Below are positions 8,981 through 18,649 of a stretch of DNA of 64,000 bases, piece after piece. The stretch is taken from the NCBI GenBank assembly GCA_900318625.1, contig ONLG01000005.1:1-64000 (forward strand), given 5' to 3'. The notes beneath the pieces were generated by a model. That model saw only the letters and a list, made by a program, of their open reading frames with translations, was not told the DNA's origin and searched no databases. This stretch comes from an uncultured Prevotella sp. GTDB taxonomy: Bacteria > Bacteroidota > Bacteroidia > Bacteroidales > Bacteroidaceae. The position numbers and the translations under genes are program-made. The first letter of the stretch is position 1. Every line of letters starts with the position of its first letter.

Positions 8981-11550
8981 AAAACCAGTTAATCACATTA
9001 TTCCTTTTACTGAGCTTAACCACAACTATATGTTCGCAAAACCACCTGCCGCAATATAAGGGACAACCCTGGGTGAGCAACGTCTCGCAGCCAAACACCG
9101 TGAGCCAGGGACTCCACAACCGCCACCTCTCGGTGACATCAAGCCACGGTCGCTACTACGACATTGGCCGCGGCGTGTGGAAGTGGCAACGGCCAAACCT
9201 GTTCTGCACCACCGAAGACCTGTTCACGCAGACCATCGTGGTGCCTTACCTCATACCGATGCTCGAGAAAGCCGGTGCTGTGGTGTTCACTTCGCGCGAG
9301 CGCGACTGGCAACGCGAGGAGATAATAGTCGACAACGACCTCAGCAACGCAGCCCTCTCCTACCGCGAGAGCAACGGGCGCAATGCCTGGACCACCAGTC
9401 CGCGCACCGGTTTTGCGTTCCATCAGGGCAGGTATGCCGACGGTGAGAACCCCTTTACTCAGGGAACGGCACGCATGGTTGCCGCCACATCGTCGGCCAA
9501 GAACGTAAGCACGGCAAGCTATCAGCCTTATTTCATGCAGGAAGGCCGCTATGCCGTCTACGTGAGCTACCAGTCGCTGCAGGGAAGCGTCGACGATGCC
9601 CACTACACGGTGTACCACAAGGGGCAGCAAACGGAGTTCCGGGTGAACCAGCAGATGGGCGGAGGCACGTGGGTGTACCTCGGCACCTTTGAGTTTGACA
9701 AGGGATACAACGCCTTCAACCGCGTGGTGCTGACCAACGAGTCGGACCACAAGGGTGTGGTGACAGCCGATGCGGTGCGCTTCGGCGGAGGAATGGGCAA
9801 CATCGAACGTGGCGGCCAGCTCAGCGGACTGCCTCGCTGCCTTGAGGGTTCGCGCTACATGACCCAGTGGTCGGGTGCTCCCTACAGCGTGGTAAGTGCC
9901 AGCGGTGGCAAGAACGACTACAATGACGACATCAATTCGCGGTCGCTCATGACCAACTGGCTGGCTGGCGGCTCGTGCTTCGTGCCCAACAGCGACGGCC
10001 TGAAGGTGCCCATCGAACTGTCGCTTGCCGTCCACAGCGATGCTGGAGCAAAGGACAATGACATCGTCGGTTCGCTCGCCATCTGCACAACCGACAACCA
10101 GGGCACCACGGTCTATCCCTCGGGGCTGCCACGAACCGACTCGCGCGACTTCGCTCAGACAATGCTTGACAACCTCGACAGCGACATACGGCGCAGCTAC
10201 GGCACGTGGAACAAGCGCTCGCTCTACGACAAGAACTACAGCGAATCGCGCCGTCCAGACATGACCTCGGCAATTCTCGAAACCATGTCGCACCAGAACT
10301 TCACCGACATGAAGTTCGGGCTGGACCCCAATTTCCGCTTCACTGTGGCGCGTTCGATATATAAGACCATTCTGCGCCACGTGGCTTCGGCCCACGGAAC
10401 GAAAGCAACGGTGGCACCGCTTCAGCCGCGCAACTTCAGCATCGAGATGAAGTCGAAAAACAAGGCAGTGCTGAAATGGGAGCCTACAGCCGACACCAGT
10501 GAGCCAACGGCCAAGCCTACATCTTATATAGTGTATATGGCGACAGGCACGAGCGGCTTCGACAACGGCACGCAGACCAAGAAAACGCAGATGAAAATCA
10601 AGTTTGAACCGGGAGTTCTCTACCGCTTCAAGGTGTCGGCGTGCAACAACGGCGGCGAGAGTTTCACCACCGAAGAGCTGGCCGCGCTGTATCAGAAAGA
10701 CGCAAAGGGAACCATTCTGATTGTCAACGGCTTCGACCGTCTGGCTCCACCAGCGATTAAAGACGACGGCATGAGCCAGGGCTTCGACCTCGATGCCGAC
10801 TTCGGACTGACACTCGGTGCCACAGCAGGCTGGTGCGGACGCCAGATCAACTACAACCGACAGGGCATTGGCAAGGAGGGACCCGACGCATTGGGCTACA
10901 GCGGCAACGAACTTGCCGGCTACTTCGTGCCCGGCAACGACTTCAACTACGTCACCGACCATGCACGCGCCATACAGTCGGCCAGACAATACAGCATCGT
11001 CAGCTGCTCGGCCAAGGCTTTAGAGAGCAGCGAGATGAAGCTCAAGAAATACAGCTGCATAGACTTGCTGCTGGGATTGCAGAAGCAGGACTTCACTCAG
11101 CTGCGCAACTTCAAGGCCATCACGCCTCGAATGCAGCAACAGCTGAGCAACTACCTGCGCCAGAACGGTGCGCTGCTGGTGAGCGGAAGCTACGTGGGCA
11201 GCGATATGCGCAGTGGCAGCGACCAGGTGTTCATGCAGCAATCGCTCAGGGCTGTGTGGGGAGGAAGCGACCCAAATGGAGCAGACAACAGCGTGAGCGG
11301 ACTCGGAACGACGTTCAACTTCTACCGCACACTGAACGAGAAACACTATTTCGCATCTTCACCCGACGTGCTCATGCCTGTCGACGGGGCTTTCTGTGCC
11401 ATGCGCTACAGCGACGGACGCGAGGCTGCCGTGGCCTATAGGGGCAGCGACTGCCGCACCTTCGTCATGGGCTTCCCGTTCGAGTGCATCACCGACAGCA
11501 ACGCGAAGGGAGCCATCATGCGCGGAATAATGAGCTTCCTGATTAGGTGA
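8977..11550 (+). CDS. Exported amidase_3-like protein with golvesin/xanthan-lyase-type and Fn3 domains
   Basis: 857 residues with a signal peptide (cleavage near ICSQ). Residues about 45-110 resemble the start of an N-acetylmuramoyl-L-alanine amidase_3 fold (SSHGRYYD, then MLEKAGAVVFTSRERD), and the rest of that fold seems to resume after an inserted beta-rich golvesin/xanthan-lyase-like segment (about 135-275): SLAVHSDAG and ILETMSHQNF correspond to the His and Glu metal/catalytic motifs. An Fn3-like domain (about 480-570) and a class-I-glutaminase-like C-terminal domain (about 580-857) follow. Such proteins are often labelled xanthan lyase in Bacteroidetes; peptidoglycan amidase activity is my inference. 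It is coupled to the acyltransferase. Confidence 0.7.
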   Translation: MKNQLITLFLLLSLTTTICSQNHLPQYKGQPWVSNVSQPNTVSQGLHNRHLSVTSSHGRYYDIGRGVWKWQRPNLFCTTEDLFTQTIVVPYLIPMLEKAGAVVFTSRERDWQREEIIVDNDLSNAALSYRESNGRNAWTTSPRTGFAFHQGRYADGENPFTQGTARMVAATSSAKNVSTASYQPYFMQEGRYAVYVSYQSLQGSVDDAHYTVYHKGQQTEFRVNQQMGGGTWVYLGTFEFDKGYNAFNRVVLTNESDHKGVVTADAVRFGGGMGNIERGGQLSGLPRCLEGSRYMTQWSGAPYSVVSASGGKNDYNDDINSRSLMTNWLAGGSCFVPNSDGLKVPIELSLAVHSDAGAKDNDIVGSLAICTTDNQGTTVYPSGLPRTDSRDFAQTMLDNLDSDIRRSYGTWNKRSLYDKNYSESRRPDMTSAILETMSHQNFTDMKFGLDPNFRFTVARSIYKTILRHVASAHGTKATVAPLQPRNFSIEMKSKNKAVLKWEPTADTSEPTAKPTSYIVYMATGTSGFDNGTQTKKTQMKIKFEPGVLYRFKVSACNNGGESFTTEELAALYQKDAKGTILIVNGFDRLAPPAIKDDGMSQGFDLDADFGLTLGATAGWCGRQINYNRQGIGKEGPDALGYSGNELAGYFVPGNDFNYVTDHARAIQSARQYSIVSCSAKALESSEMKLKKYSCIDLLLGLQKQDFTQLRNFKAITPRMQQQLSNYLRQNGALLVSGSYVGSDMRSGSDQVFMQQSLRAVWGGSDPNGADNSVSGLGTTFNFYRTLNEKHYFASSPDVLMPVDGAFCAMRYSDGREAAVAYRGSDCRTFVMGFPFECITDSNAKGAIMRGIMSFLIR

Positions 11551-11561
11551 CGTATCGTCAT

Positions 11562-11617
11562 AACGTTTTATCTTTTAACACTTTAACGTTTTAATTTTTA
11601 AACACTTCAACGTTTTA
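11562..11617 (+). repeat. Three AACGTTTTA direct repeats
   Basis: AACGTTTTA occurs at 11562, 11585 and 11609 (spacing 23 and 24) in the AT-rich gap before the 11640 gene. The copies are also partly palindromic (AACGTT). Function unknown. Confidence 0.7.
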
Positions 11618-11639
11618 ACATTTCAAATAGCTATTCCCA

Positions 11640-11936
11640 ATGACACATAAGATTAAAGCCAACGCTTCGGGAACACGGAGCATCGACATAAGCGACACGC
11701 ATTTAGAGACCCTCAAGAGGTATTCGCTGCTCGACAACCTCGTCGGCAGCAATGGCATAGTTGACGAAGACGTGCTCTATAAGCTCAAGCTCAACATCCG
11801 CTCACTGCTCAGCGGCGAAAGCGGAACCGACAAAGACCTGCTCGACCTGTGCCTCGACGTGGTCTATCACCGCGACATGAAAGCCCTGGGACTGCAAAAC
11901 CTCATCACGCTCTACAACTCGCAATGCCTCAGCTGA
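11640..11936 (+). CDS. Small protein of unknown function
   Basis: 98 residues, soluble, probably helical, with no cysteine cluster beyond two scattered residues. The C-terminal half (SLLSGESGTDKDLLDLCLDVVY) looks like a helical bundle. I do not recognise the family. Its last four codons overlap the start of the radical SAM gene at 11924, so the two are probably translated together. Confidence 0.6.
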   Translation: MTHKIKANASGTRSIDISDTHLETLKRYSLLDNLVGSNGIVDEDVLYKLKLNIRSLLSGESGTDKDLLDLCLDVVYHRDMKALGLQNLITLYNSQCLS

Positions 11937-13858
11937 CCGACTTTCTCCCCACCACAAAGAAGGAGATGGAACTGCGCGGGTGGTCCGAAGTCGACATCAT
12001 TCTGTTTTCGGGTGATGCCTACGTAGACCATCCATCGTTTGGCGCGGCTGTCATCGGGCGCACGCTCGAGGCTGCAGGCTTTCGTGTGGCTATCGTTCCG
12101 CAGCCCGACTGGCACGGCGACTTCCGCGATTTCCGCAAGCTGGGTCGTCCACGGCTGTTCTTCGGCATTGCTCCGGGGTGCATGGACTCAATGGTGAACA
12201 AGTACACAGCCAACCGCCGGCTGCGTTCCGAGGATGCCTACAGCCCCGACGGACGGCACGACTGCCGCCCGGAATATCCCACTATAGTCTACACGCAGAT
12301 ACTGAAGAATCTCTATCCCGACGTGCCTGTTGTGCTCGGAGGCATCGAAGCATCAATGCGCCGCCTCTCCCACTACGACTACTGGCAGGACAAGCTGCGC
12401 AAATGTATTCTCTGCGACTCGGGCGGAGACATTATTATATATGGTATGGGCGAGAAACAAATCGTGGAAATAGCGCGAAGACTCGCCCGGCAAGACAGCC
12501 TCGACAGCCTGCACGACATACCGCAGATAGCTTATCTGTCAAAGAAAGAGGACATTCCGGGAGGCATCACAGCCGACGACATAGTGCTGCACTCCCATGC
12601 CGAATGTCTGAAAGACAAGAAAGCCCATGCCGAAAACTTCCGCCACATTGAGGAGGAAGCCAACAGCGTTCACGCCCGACGGCTGCTGCAAGCGGTAGAC
12701 GGGCTCTACACGGTGGTCAATCCTCCCTATCCGCAGATGACCACCGAGGAACTCGACGCTTCGTTTGCCCTGCCTTACACGCGTCTGCCCCACCCCAAGT
12801 ACAAGAACAAGCGTATTCCGGCTTACGAAATGATACGCCACTCGGTGAACATCCACCGCGGATGCTTCGGCGGATGCTCGTTCTGCACCATCTCAGCCCA
12901 TCAGGGCAAGTTCATTACCTGCCGCTCAAAGGAGAGCATACTAAAGGAGGTGGAGCAGATTGCAGCCATGCCAGACTTCAAGGGCTACCTCTCCGACCTC
13001 GGCGGACCGTCGGCCAATATGTACGGCATGGGCGGCAAAAACACCAAAGCGTGCGAGCGGTGCAAGCGTCCGTCGTGCATCAACCCGAAGATATGCCCCA
13101 ACCTCAACACCGACCACACGAAGCTGCTCGACATTTATCATGCCGTCGACTCACTGCCTTATATCAAGAAGAGCTTCATCGGCAGCGGAGTGCGCTACGA
13201 CTTGCTTCTGCACAAGAGCGGTGACGAAGCCGTTGACAAGGCTGCGCGCCAGTACACCCGCGAACTGATATGCAATCACGTCAGCGGACGGCTGAAAGTG
13301 GCGCCCGAACACACCTCTGACCGCGTGCTCAACCTGATGCGCAAGCCGTCGTTCAGACTCTTCGAGGAGTTCAAGCGCGTGTTCGACCGCATCAACCGCG
13401 AAGAAAACCTGAAGCAACAGATTATTCCCTACTTCATGAGTTCGCACCCGGGATGTCGCGAAGAGGACATGGCAGAGCTGGCGGTGCAGACAAAGCGTCT
13501 CGACTTCCACCTCGAACAGGTTCAGGATTTCACCCCTACGCCGATGACAGTGTCCACAGAAACGTGGTACACAGGCTACGACCCGTACACCCTTGAGCCC
13601 GTCTACTGCGCCAAGACACCTCACGACAAGCTTGCGCAGAGACAGTTCTTCTTCTGGTACAAGCCTTCGGAGCGCAACAACATCGAGCGCGAACTGAGGC
13701 GTATAGGTCGCACCGACCTTATCAAGGAACTGTTTTCGAGAAATGCCGACAATGCCCGGGCACCGCAAAAGCAGCCTACATCGAAGCCCGAAAGACCGCA
13801 ACCCGTAGGAAAAAACAAAAGAAACAAGCAGAAACCACCACGGAAAGGCAGACTCTAA
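11924..13858 (+). CDS. YgiQ-family radical SAM protein
   Basis: 644 residues. The radical SAM cluster motif CX3CX2C is RGCFGGCSFC near residue 315, where three cysteines bind a 4Fe-4S cluster that cleaves S-adenosylmethionine. The N-terminal YgiQ/UPF0313 region (FLPTTKKEMELRGW, DIILFSGDAYVDHPSFG) and the extra cysteines CERCKRPSCINPKICPN are typical. The C-terminal tail is basic. The substrate of YgiQ proteins is unknown to me. The start at 11924 (MPQLTDFLPTT) fits the family better than the upstream in-frame ATG at 11849, which would overlap the preceding gene heavily. Confidence 0.9.
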   Translation: MPQLTDFLPTTKKEMELRGWSEVDIILFSGDAYVDHPSFGAAVIGRTLEAAGFRVAIVPQPDWHGDFRDFRKLGRPRLFFGIAPGCMDSMVNKYTANRRLRSEDAYSPDGRHDCRPEYPTIVYTQILKNLYPDVPVVLGGIEASMRRLSHYDYWQDKLRKCILCDSGGDIIIYGMGEKQIVEIARRLARQDSLDSLHDIPQIAYLSKKEDIPGGITADDIVLHSHAECLKDKKAHAENFRHIEEEANSVHARRLLQAVDGLYTVVNPPYPQMTTEELDASFALPYTRLPHPKYKNKRIPAYEMIRHSVNIHRGCFGGCSFCTISAHQGKFITCRSKESILKEVEQIAAMPDFKGYLSDLGGPSANMYGMGGKNTKACERCKRPSCINPKICPNLNTDHTKLLDIYHAVDSLPYIKKSFIGSGVRYDLLLHKSGDEAVDKAARQYTRELICNHVSGRLKVAPEHTSDRVLNLMRKPSFRLFEEFKRVFDRINREENLKQQIIPYFMSSHPGCREEDMAELAVQTKRLDFHLEQVQDFTPTPMTVSTETWYTGYDPYTLEPVYCAKTPHDKLAQRQFFFWYKPSERNNIERELRRIGRTDLIKELFSRNADNARAPQKQPTSKPERPQPVGKNKRNKQKPPRKGRL

Positions 13859-13948
13859 CCTATACGCCAAAACTGGCGCAAGGCATCTGCTGTAATACGG
13901 TTCTGGCAGTTTCAGTGGAAAGTTGAGCTCGATTTACAATATAATTAG

Positions 13949-13956
13949 TATTTTTG
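13949..13956 (+). promoter_or_regulatory. Promoter -7 box for the DUF4375-smpB-metH-truA group
   Basis: TATTTTTG lies 27 bases before the ATG at 13984. A possible TTG at 13923-13925 is too far upstream to be convincing as the -33 element. Confidence 0.55.
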
Positions 13957-13983
13957 CAACGTAAATTTTCTTCTCAAACCAGA

Positions 13984-14493
13984 ATGAAAGAAGTAACAGT
14001 TAGCGACAAGAAACTGCAAGAGGCTGCTGCCGAAGGTATGGATGCGTTCGTCGGAGTGTTCGTCGACGCCATCAATAATGCCATCGGCAATGAGATAACC
14101 ACCGACACAATGTCACAGCTCAACAGCCACCAGATCACGCTTCTGGCATGGAACGTGCTCCATGAAGAGGTGATGGACGGCGGCTACATACAGCTCATAC
14201 ACAACGGTTACGGAGGTTTCATCTTCCGCAACCCCTTTGCTGCCGCCGTGAAAGAATGGGGCTTGGTTGATTTGTGCCGCCACATAAGGAAAGCCGGCAA
14301 GCTTTTCAACACCTATCACACCGAGATTGAAGCCGACTACAGCGACGACGAGTTCATGGCTCTGTTTGAACGGTATCCTCAATTCGACGATTTCGACGAC
14401 GATTTTGTGGAGAACGAGGAGCTGTGGACTGGGCAGATAGCCCATTATATAGACGAGCACATCGACCAATTTGCTAAAGTTGTGAAGCCATGA
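13984..14493 (+). CDS. DUF4375 (DMP19-like) protein
   Basis: 169 residues, acidic, cytoplasmic. The segment [32 protein letters not shown] is characteristic of the DUF4375/DMP19 family, which has no established function that I can name. The tail is strongly acidic ([13 protein letters not shown]). The start at 13984 gives [10 protein letters not shown] and sits just after the -7 box; the in-frame ATG at 13954 lies within that box. Its stop overlaps the smpB start (ATGA at 14490-14493). Confidence 0.8.
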   Translation: MKEVTVSDKKLQEAAAEGMDAFVGVFVDAINNAIGNEITTDTMSQLNSHQITLLAWNVLHEEVMDGGYIQLIHNGYGGFIFRNPFAAAVKEWGLVDLCRHIRKAGKLFNTYHTEIEADYSDDEFMALFERYPQFDDFDDDFVENEELWTGQIAHYIDEHIDQFAKVVKP

Positions 14494-14969
14494 ACAAAGA
14501 TCAGATAGAGCTGCGGCGCAAGAGTCCGGTTCAGATACGTAACAAGAAAGCATCGTTCGAGTACTTCTTTGTTGAGGAGTTCACGGCTGGCATTGTGCTC
14601 ACCGGCACCGAGATAAAGTCTATCCGCGCCGGAAAAGCATCACTCGTAGACAGCTACTGCTACATCATCAACGGCGAAATATGGGTCAAGGGCATGAATA
14701 TCTCGCCCTATTTCTACGGTTCCTATGCCAACCATGAGGCCAAACGCGAGCGCAAGCTGCTCCTGACAAAGCGCGAGATACGCAAGCTCAGCGACGCAGA
14801 AAAGCAGCCGGGCTACACCATCGTGCCCACACTTGTCTTCATCGACGATAACGGAAGGGCAAAGGTTGACATTGCACTGTGCCGCGGAAAGAAGAGTTAC
14901 GACAAGCGCCAGACCCTCAAGGAGAAGGAAGATCGCCGTGAAATGGACCGCGCAATAAAACACTACTGA
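14490..14969 (+). CDS. smpB: SsrA-binding protein SmpB
   Basis: 159 residues, the usual size. SmpB binds tmRNA and brings it to stalled ribosomes in trans-translation. Seen: [20 protein letters not shown], the core beta-barrel signature, then SLVDSYC and KGMNISPY, and a basic C-terminal tail ([20 protein letters not shown]) that enters the empty mRNA channel. It overlaps the DUF4375 stop by four bases and is two bases from metH. Confidence 0.97.
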   Translation: MNKDQIELRRKSPVQIRNKKASFEYFFVEEFTAGIVLTGTEIKSIRAGKASLVDSYCYIINGEIWVKGMNISPYFYGSYANHEAKRERKLLLTKREIRKLSDAEKQPGYTIVPTLVFIDDNGRAKVDIALCRGKKSYDKRQTLKEKEDRREMDRAIKHY

Positions 14970-14971
14970 CA

Positions 14972-17737
14972 ATGACACTAAACGAACTGGCCCGCAAAAG
15001 GATTATTATCCTCGACGGAGCACTGGGCACTATGGTGCAGAGCTATGCTCTTTCGGAAGACGATTTCCGTGGAGAGAGGTTCCGAGAGAGCACCGTAGAA
15101 CTCAAGGGCAACAACGACTTGCTCAACATTACGCGCCCCGACGTGGTGAGCGACATACATCGCCGCTACCTTGAAGCAGGGGCCGACATCATCGAAACCA
15201 ACACTTTCTCCTCGCAACGCATATCCCAAGCCGACTATAAACTCGAAGACCACTGCTACGAGATGGCCTTCGAGGGTGCCCGTCTGGCCCGCTGCGCCGT
15301 GGAAGCACACGGCCACGGCTTCGTGGCAGGAAGCATAGGCCCTACCAACAAGACCTGCTCCATGTCGCCCGACGTGGAAAATCCAGCTTTCCGCGACATC
15401 AGCTACGACGAGCTGCGTGCCGCATACGCCGAACAAGTGGAAGCACTTGTCGACGGCGGGGTTGATGCGTTGCTCATAGAGACCATCTTCGACACCCTCA
15501 ACGCCAAGGCTGCTATCGATGCTTCGCTATCGGTGATGGAGCAAAAAGGCCGACAGCTGCCCATAATGCTCAGCATAACAATCAGCGACAAAGCTGGTCG
15601 CACGCTGAGCGGACAGACTCCCGAGGCGTTCCTTGCATCGGTGTCGTCCTACCCCATCTTCTCCGTCGGACTCAACTGCTCGCTTGGAGCAGCCGACATG
15701 ATGCCATTCCTTCGCACACTGGCTGCTAAAGCACCGTGCCTTGTCAGCGTTTATCCCAACGCCGGACTGCCCAACGAACTGGGACAATACGACGAAACCG
15801 TTGAGGCAATGACTGCCGCCATGAGCCGTTTCGTCGACGAGGGACTCGTGAACATCATCGGCGGCTGCTGCGGCACTACCGATGAATTTATTGCCAGCTT
15901 TGCAGCCATGGCTCACGGCAAGGTTCCCAGAGAGCTCCCTGCTCCTCGCGACGAGATGCTGCTCAGCGGACTGGAGGCGCTCAGCGTGAAAGCACCGATG
16001 ACTCCGCCACGGGAACATGGCACCGAGCCCTCGTTCACCAACGTGGGCGAACGCTGCAACGTGGCAGGCAGCCGCAAGTTCCTGCGACTTATCAACGAGA
16101 AGAACTACGAAGAGGCCGTGGCCATAGCCCGCAAACAGGTGGCCGACGGCGCACTGGTCATCGACGTGAACATGGACGACGGCCTTCTGGATGCCGAAAA
16201 GGAAATGACCACCTTCCTCAACACCATTGCCGCCGAGCCCGACATATCCCGCGTGCCGCTGATGATTGACTCGTCATCGTGGCCTGTGATACTCGCTGCA
16301 CTGAAATGCGTGCAGGGCAAGAGCATCGTCAACTCCATTTCGCTCAAGGAAGGCGAGCAGACATTCCTCAGCCACGCCCGCGACGTGATGCGCTATGGTG
16401 CCGCCGTGGTGGTGATGTGCTTCGACGAACAGGGACAAGCCACTTCCTACGAGCGCCGGATTGAGATAGCTGCACGCGCCTACCGCCTGCTCACCGAACA
16501 GGTGGGCATGAACCCACGCGACATAATATTCGACCCGAACGTCCTGGCGATAGCCACCGGCATGGAAGAACACGACAACTATGCCGTCGATTTTATACGC
16601 GCAGCCCACTGGATACGCCAAAATCTGCCCGGAGCTCACGTCAGCGGCGGAGTGAGCAACCTCTCTTTCTCGCTGCGCGGCCACAACTACCTGCGCGAAG
16701 CCATGCACGCTGTGTTCCTCTATCATGCCATACAGAACGGAATGGACTTCGGCATCGTCAATCCGGCTACCAAAGTGGCATACGACGACATACCGAAGGA
16801 CTACCTTGAAGTGATTGAGGACGTGGTGCTCAACCGCCGCAAAGGTGCTGCCGACGACCTTATAGCCCTCGCCATGAAGCTGAAGGAGCAACAGCAGGCA
16901 GCCGGTGCCAAAGGCTCTGTAGCTCCCAGCCAGACAGAAGACGCGTGGCGCAAGGAGCCGCTGGACTCCCGTCTGCGCTACTCGCTGCGCAAAGGTCTGT
17001 CGCAATACCTCGAAGAAGACCTCCGCGAAGCCCTTGCCCAATATCCCCGGGCCGTAGACGTAATCGAAGGACCGCTCATGGACGGCATGAACGAGGTGGG
17101 AGAGCTCTTCGGCCAAGGCAAGATGTTCCTGCCGCAGGTGGTAAAGACCGCCCGCACCATGAAGCAGGCAGTAGCCATCCTGCAACCTTTCATCGAGGCC
17201 GGAAAACAGGAAGGCAGCACCAAAGCAGGCCGAGTGGTCATGGCTACGGTGAAAGGTGACGTACACGACATAGGCAAGAACATCGTCTCTGTGGTGATGA
17301 CGTGCAACAACTACGAAGTTATCGACCTCGGGGTGATGGTTCCGCCCGAACAGATTGTGCAGGCCGTGATAGACAACAAGGCCGACATGGTGGGTCTGTC
17401 TGGCCTTATCACACCGAGCCTCGACGAGATGGTTGAAGTGGCTAAGGCCCTGAAGAAAGCCGGACTGAGTGTCCCGATAATGGTAGGAGGAGCCACCACG
17501 AGCCGTATGCACGTAGCCCTGAAGATAGCTCCGATATACGACGGCCCCGTGGTCTGGGTGAAAGATGCCGCCCAAAATCCGCAGGTGGCTTCGCGCCTTG
17601 CCACTGCCGAAGCCGCCGAAGCCTATCAGGAAGAGCTCAAGAGTCTCTATGCCGATATGCGCAAAGAGTATTCGCAGAAGCAGGAACAGATACTCTCGCT
17701 CAGCGAGGCACGCAAAAGGAAACCCAACTTGTTCTGA
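14972..17737 (+). CDS. metH: Cobalamin-dependent methionine synthase lacking the reactivation domain
   Basis: 921 residues. MetH transfers a methyl group from methyltetrahydrofolate to homocysteine through methylcobalamin. Domains in order: homocysteine-binding (ILDGALGTM, zinc cysteines in GLNCSLG and GGCCGTT), pterin-binding ([16 protein letters not shown]), helical cap near residues 650-740, and B12-binding with DVHDIGKN as DXHXXG base-off motif. It stops at residue 921, where full-length MetH (about 1220) continues into the S-adenosylmethionine-dependent reactivation domain. No frameshifted remainder is visible downstream, where truA begins at once (TGATG overlap). Bacteroidetes often encode that domain as a separate protein, which would have to be elsewhere. 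Confidence 0.95.
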   Translation: MTLNELARKRIIILDGALGTMVQSYALSEDDFRGERFRESTVELKGNNDLLNITRPDVVSDIHRRYLEAGADIIETNTFSSQRISQADYKLEDHCYEMAFEGARLARCAVEAHGHGFVAGSIGPTNKTCSMSPDVENPAFRDISYDELRAAYAEQVEALVDGGVDALLIETIFDTLNAKAAIDASLSVMEQKGRQLPIMLSITISDKAGRTLSGQTPEAFLASVSSYPIFSVGLNCSLGAADMMPFLRTLAAKAPCLVSVYPNAGLPNELGQYDETVEAMTAAMSRFVDEGLVNIIGGCCGTTDEFIASFAAMAHGKVPRELPAPRDEMLLSGLEALSVKAPMTPPREHGTEPSFTNVGERCNVAGSRKFLRLINEKNYEEAVAIARKQVADGALVIDVNMDDGLLDAEKEMTTFLNTIAAEPDISRVPLMIDSSSWPVILAALKCVQGKSIVNSISLKEGEQTFLSHARDVMRYGAAVVVMCFDEQGQATSYERRIEIAARAYRLLTEQVGMNPRDIIFDPNVLAIATGMEEHDNYAVDFIRAAHWIRQNLPGAHVSGGVSNLSFSLRGHNYLREAMHAVFLYHAIQNGMDFGIVNPATKVAYDDIPKDYLEVIEDVVLNRRKGAADDLIALAMKLKEQQQAAGAKGSVAPSQTEDAWRKEPLDSRLRYSLRKGLSQYLEEDLREALAQYPRAVDVIEGPLMDGMNEVGELFGQGKMFLPQVVKTARTMKQAVAILQPFIEAGKQEGSTKAGRVVMATVKGDVHDIGKNIVSVVMTCNNYEVIDLGVMVPPEQIVQAVIDNKADMVGLSGLITPSLDEMVEVAKALKKAGLSVPIMVGGATTSRMHVALKIAPIYDGPVVWVKDAAQNPQVASRLATAEAAEAYQEELKSLYADMRKEYSQKQEQILSLSEARKRKPNLF

Positions 17738-18495
17738 TGCAACGTTACTTTATATACTTTAGCTACGACGGCACGGCCTACCACGGATGGCAGGTGCAGC
17801 CCGGCAGCAATTCTGTGCAGCACGAAATGCAGCGCGCCCTGTCGCTTCTGATGGGCCGCGACATGAGCGTGGTAGGTGCCGGACGCACCGACGCAGGTGT
17901 CCATGCCCACATGATGGTGGCACATTTCGATACCGAGGAGCCTATAGCCGACTGCCAGCAGCTGGCCTATAAGCTCAACCGCGTGCTGCCGCGCGACATT
18001 GCCGTCGACCGCATAGTAAGCGTACCGTCCGACTGCCATGCCCGTTTCTCTGCCGTCGCGCGCACGTACCATTATTATATACATACGCACAAGGCACCTT
18101 TCCTGCGCCATTACTCCAACGAAATGACCTATCGCCTTGATTTCCAAGCCATGAACAACGCAGCAGCCCACCTGCTTAGCGTGAGCGACTTCGCCGCCTT
18201 CTGTAAGTCAGGAGGCGACCAGAAGACCACCATTTGTCATGTGAGCGAAGCTCGATGGACTGAGATGGACGAGCCCGGACGGTGGTGTTTCGTCATCACG
18301 GCCAACCGCTTTCTGCGCAACATGGTGCGCGCAGTGGTCGGAACACTCATTCTTGTGGGACGGGGAAAGATTACGGTCGACGAGTTCCGCTCCATAGTTG
18401 CAAGCGGCAAGCGCACTCTTGCCGGCGACTCCATGCCCGGCCACGCCCTGTTTTTGTGGGATGTGAGCTACGATATGCCCTCCGACGAAGCATAA
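17737..18495 (+). CDS. truA: tRNA pseudouridine(38-40) synthase TruA
   Basis: 252 residues. TruA isomerises uridines 38-40 in the anticodon arm of many tRNAs. Seen: the start YFIYFSYDGTAYHGWQVQP, the catalytic Asp in GAGRTDAGVHAH near residue 50, and NRFLRNMVRAVVGTLI near the C-terminus. Its ATG shares one base with the metH stop (TGATG), so it is coupled to metH. Confidence 0.96.
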   Translation: MQRYFIYFSYDGTAYHGWQVQPGSNSVQHEMQRALSLLMGRDMSVVGAGRTDAGVHAHMMVAHFDTEEPIADCQQLAYKLNRVLPRDIAVDRIVSVPSDCHARFSAVARTYHYYIHTHKAPFLRHYSNEMTYRLDFQAMNNAAAHLLSVSDFAAFCKSGGDQKTTICHVSEARWTEMDEPGRWCFVITANRFLRNMVRAVVGTLILVGRGKITVDEFRSIVASGKRTLAGDSMPGHALFLWDVSYDMPSDEA

Positions 18496-18542
18496 AATCA
18501 AAAAAATAACAGCCACATAAGCAGGGTATCTAAACTTTTTAC

Positions 18543-18550
18543 TATCTTTG
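18543..18550 (+). promoter_or_regulatory. Promoter -7 box for dapA
   Basis: TATCTTTG, about 100 bases before the dapA ATG. No TTTG is seen at the -33 position. The remaining leader holds several more TTTG sequences, so an alternative start point is possible. Confidence 0.45.
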
Positions 18551-18649
18551 CGGCGGTTTTATAAGTAACATCTTTGTAAAGCAAAACAGCGTTTGCGGTA
18601 GCGTTTGGATATTCTTTGCGCACTTTTGCAAACAAAATTATATTCATTT

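Noticed and set aside
9139..10989. 616-codon minus-strand open frame
   Set aside because: Antisense shadow of the exported amidase-like gene; no start context or domain.
14972..14990. Possible cobalamin riboswitch for metH
   Set aside because: metH is two bases from smpB, leaving no room for a riboswitch; none was seen before the first gene of the group.
16274..17575. 433-codon minus-strand open frame
   Set aside because: Antisense shadow of metH.
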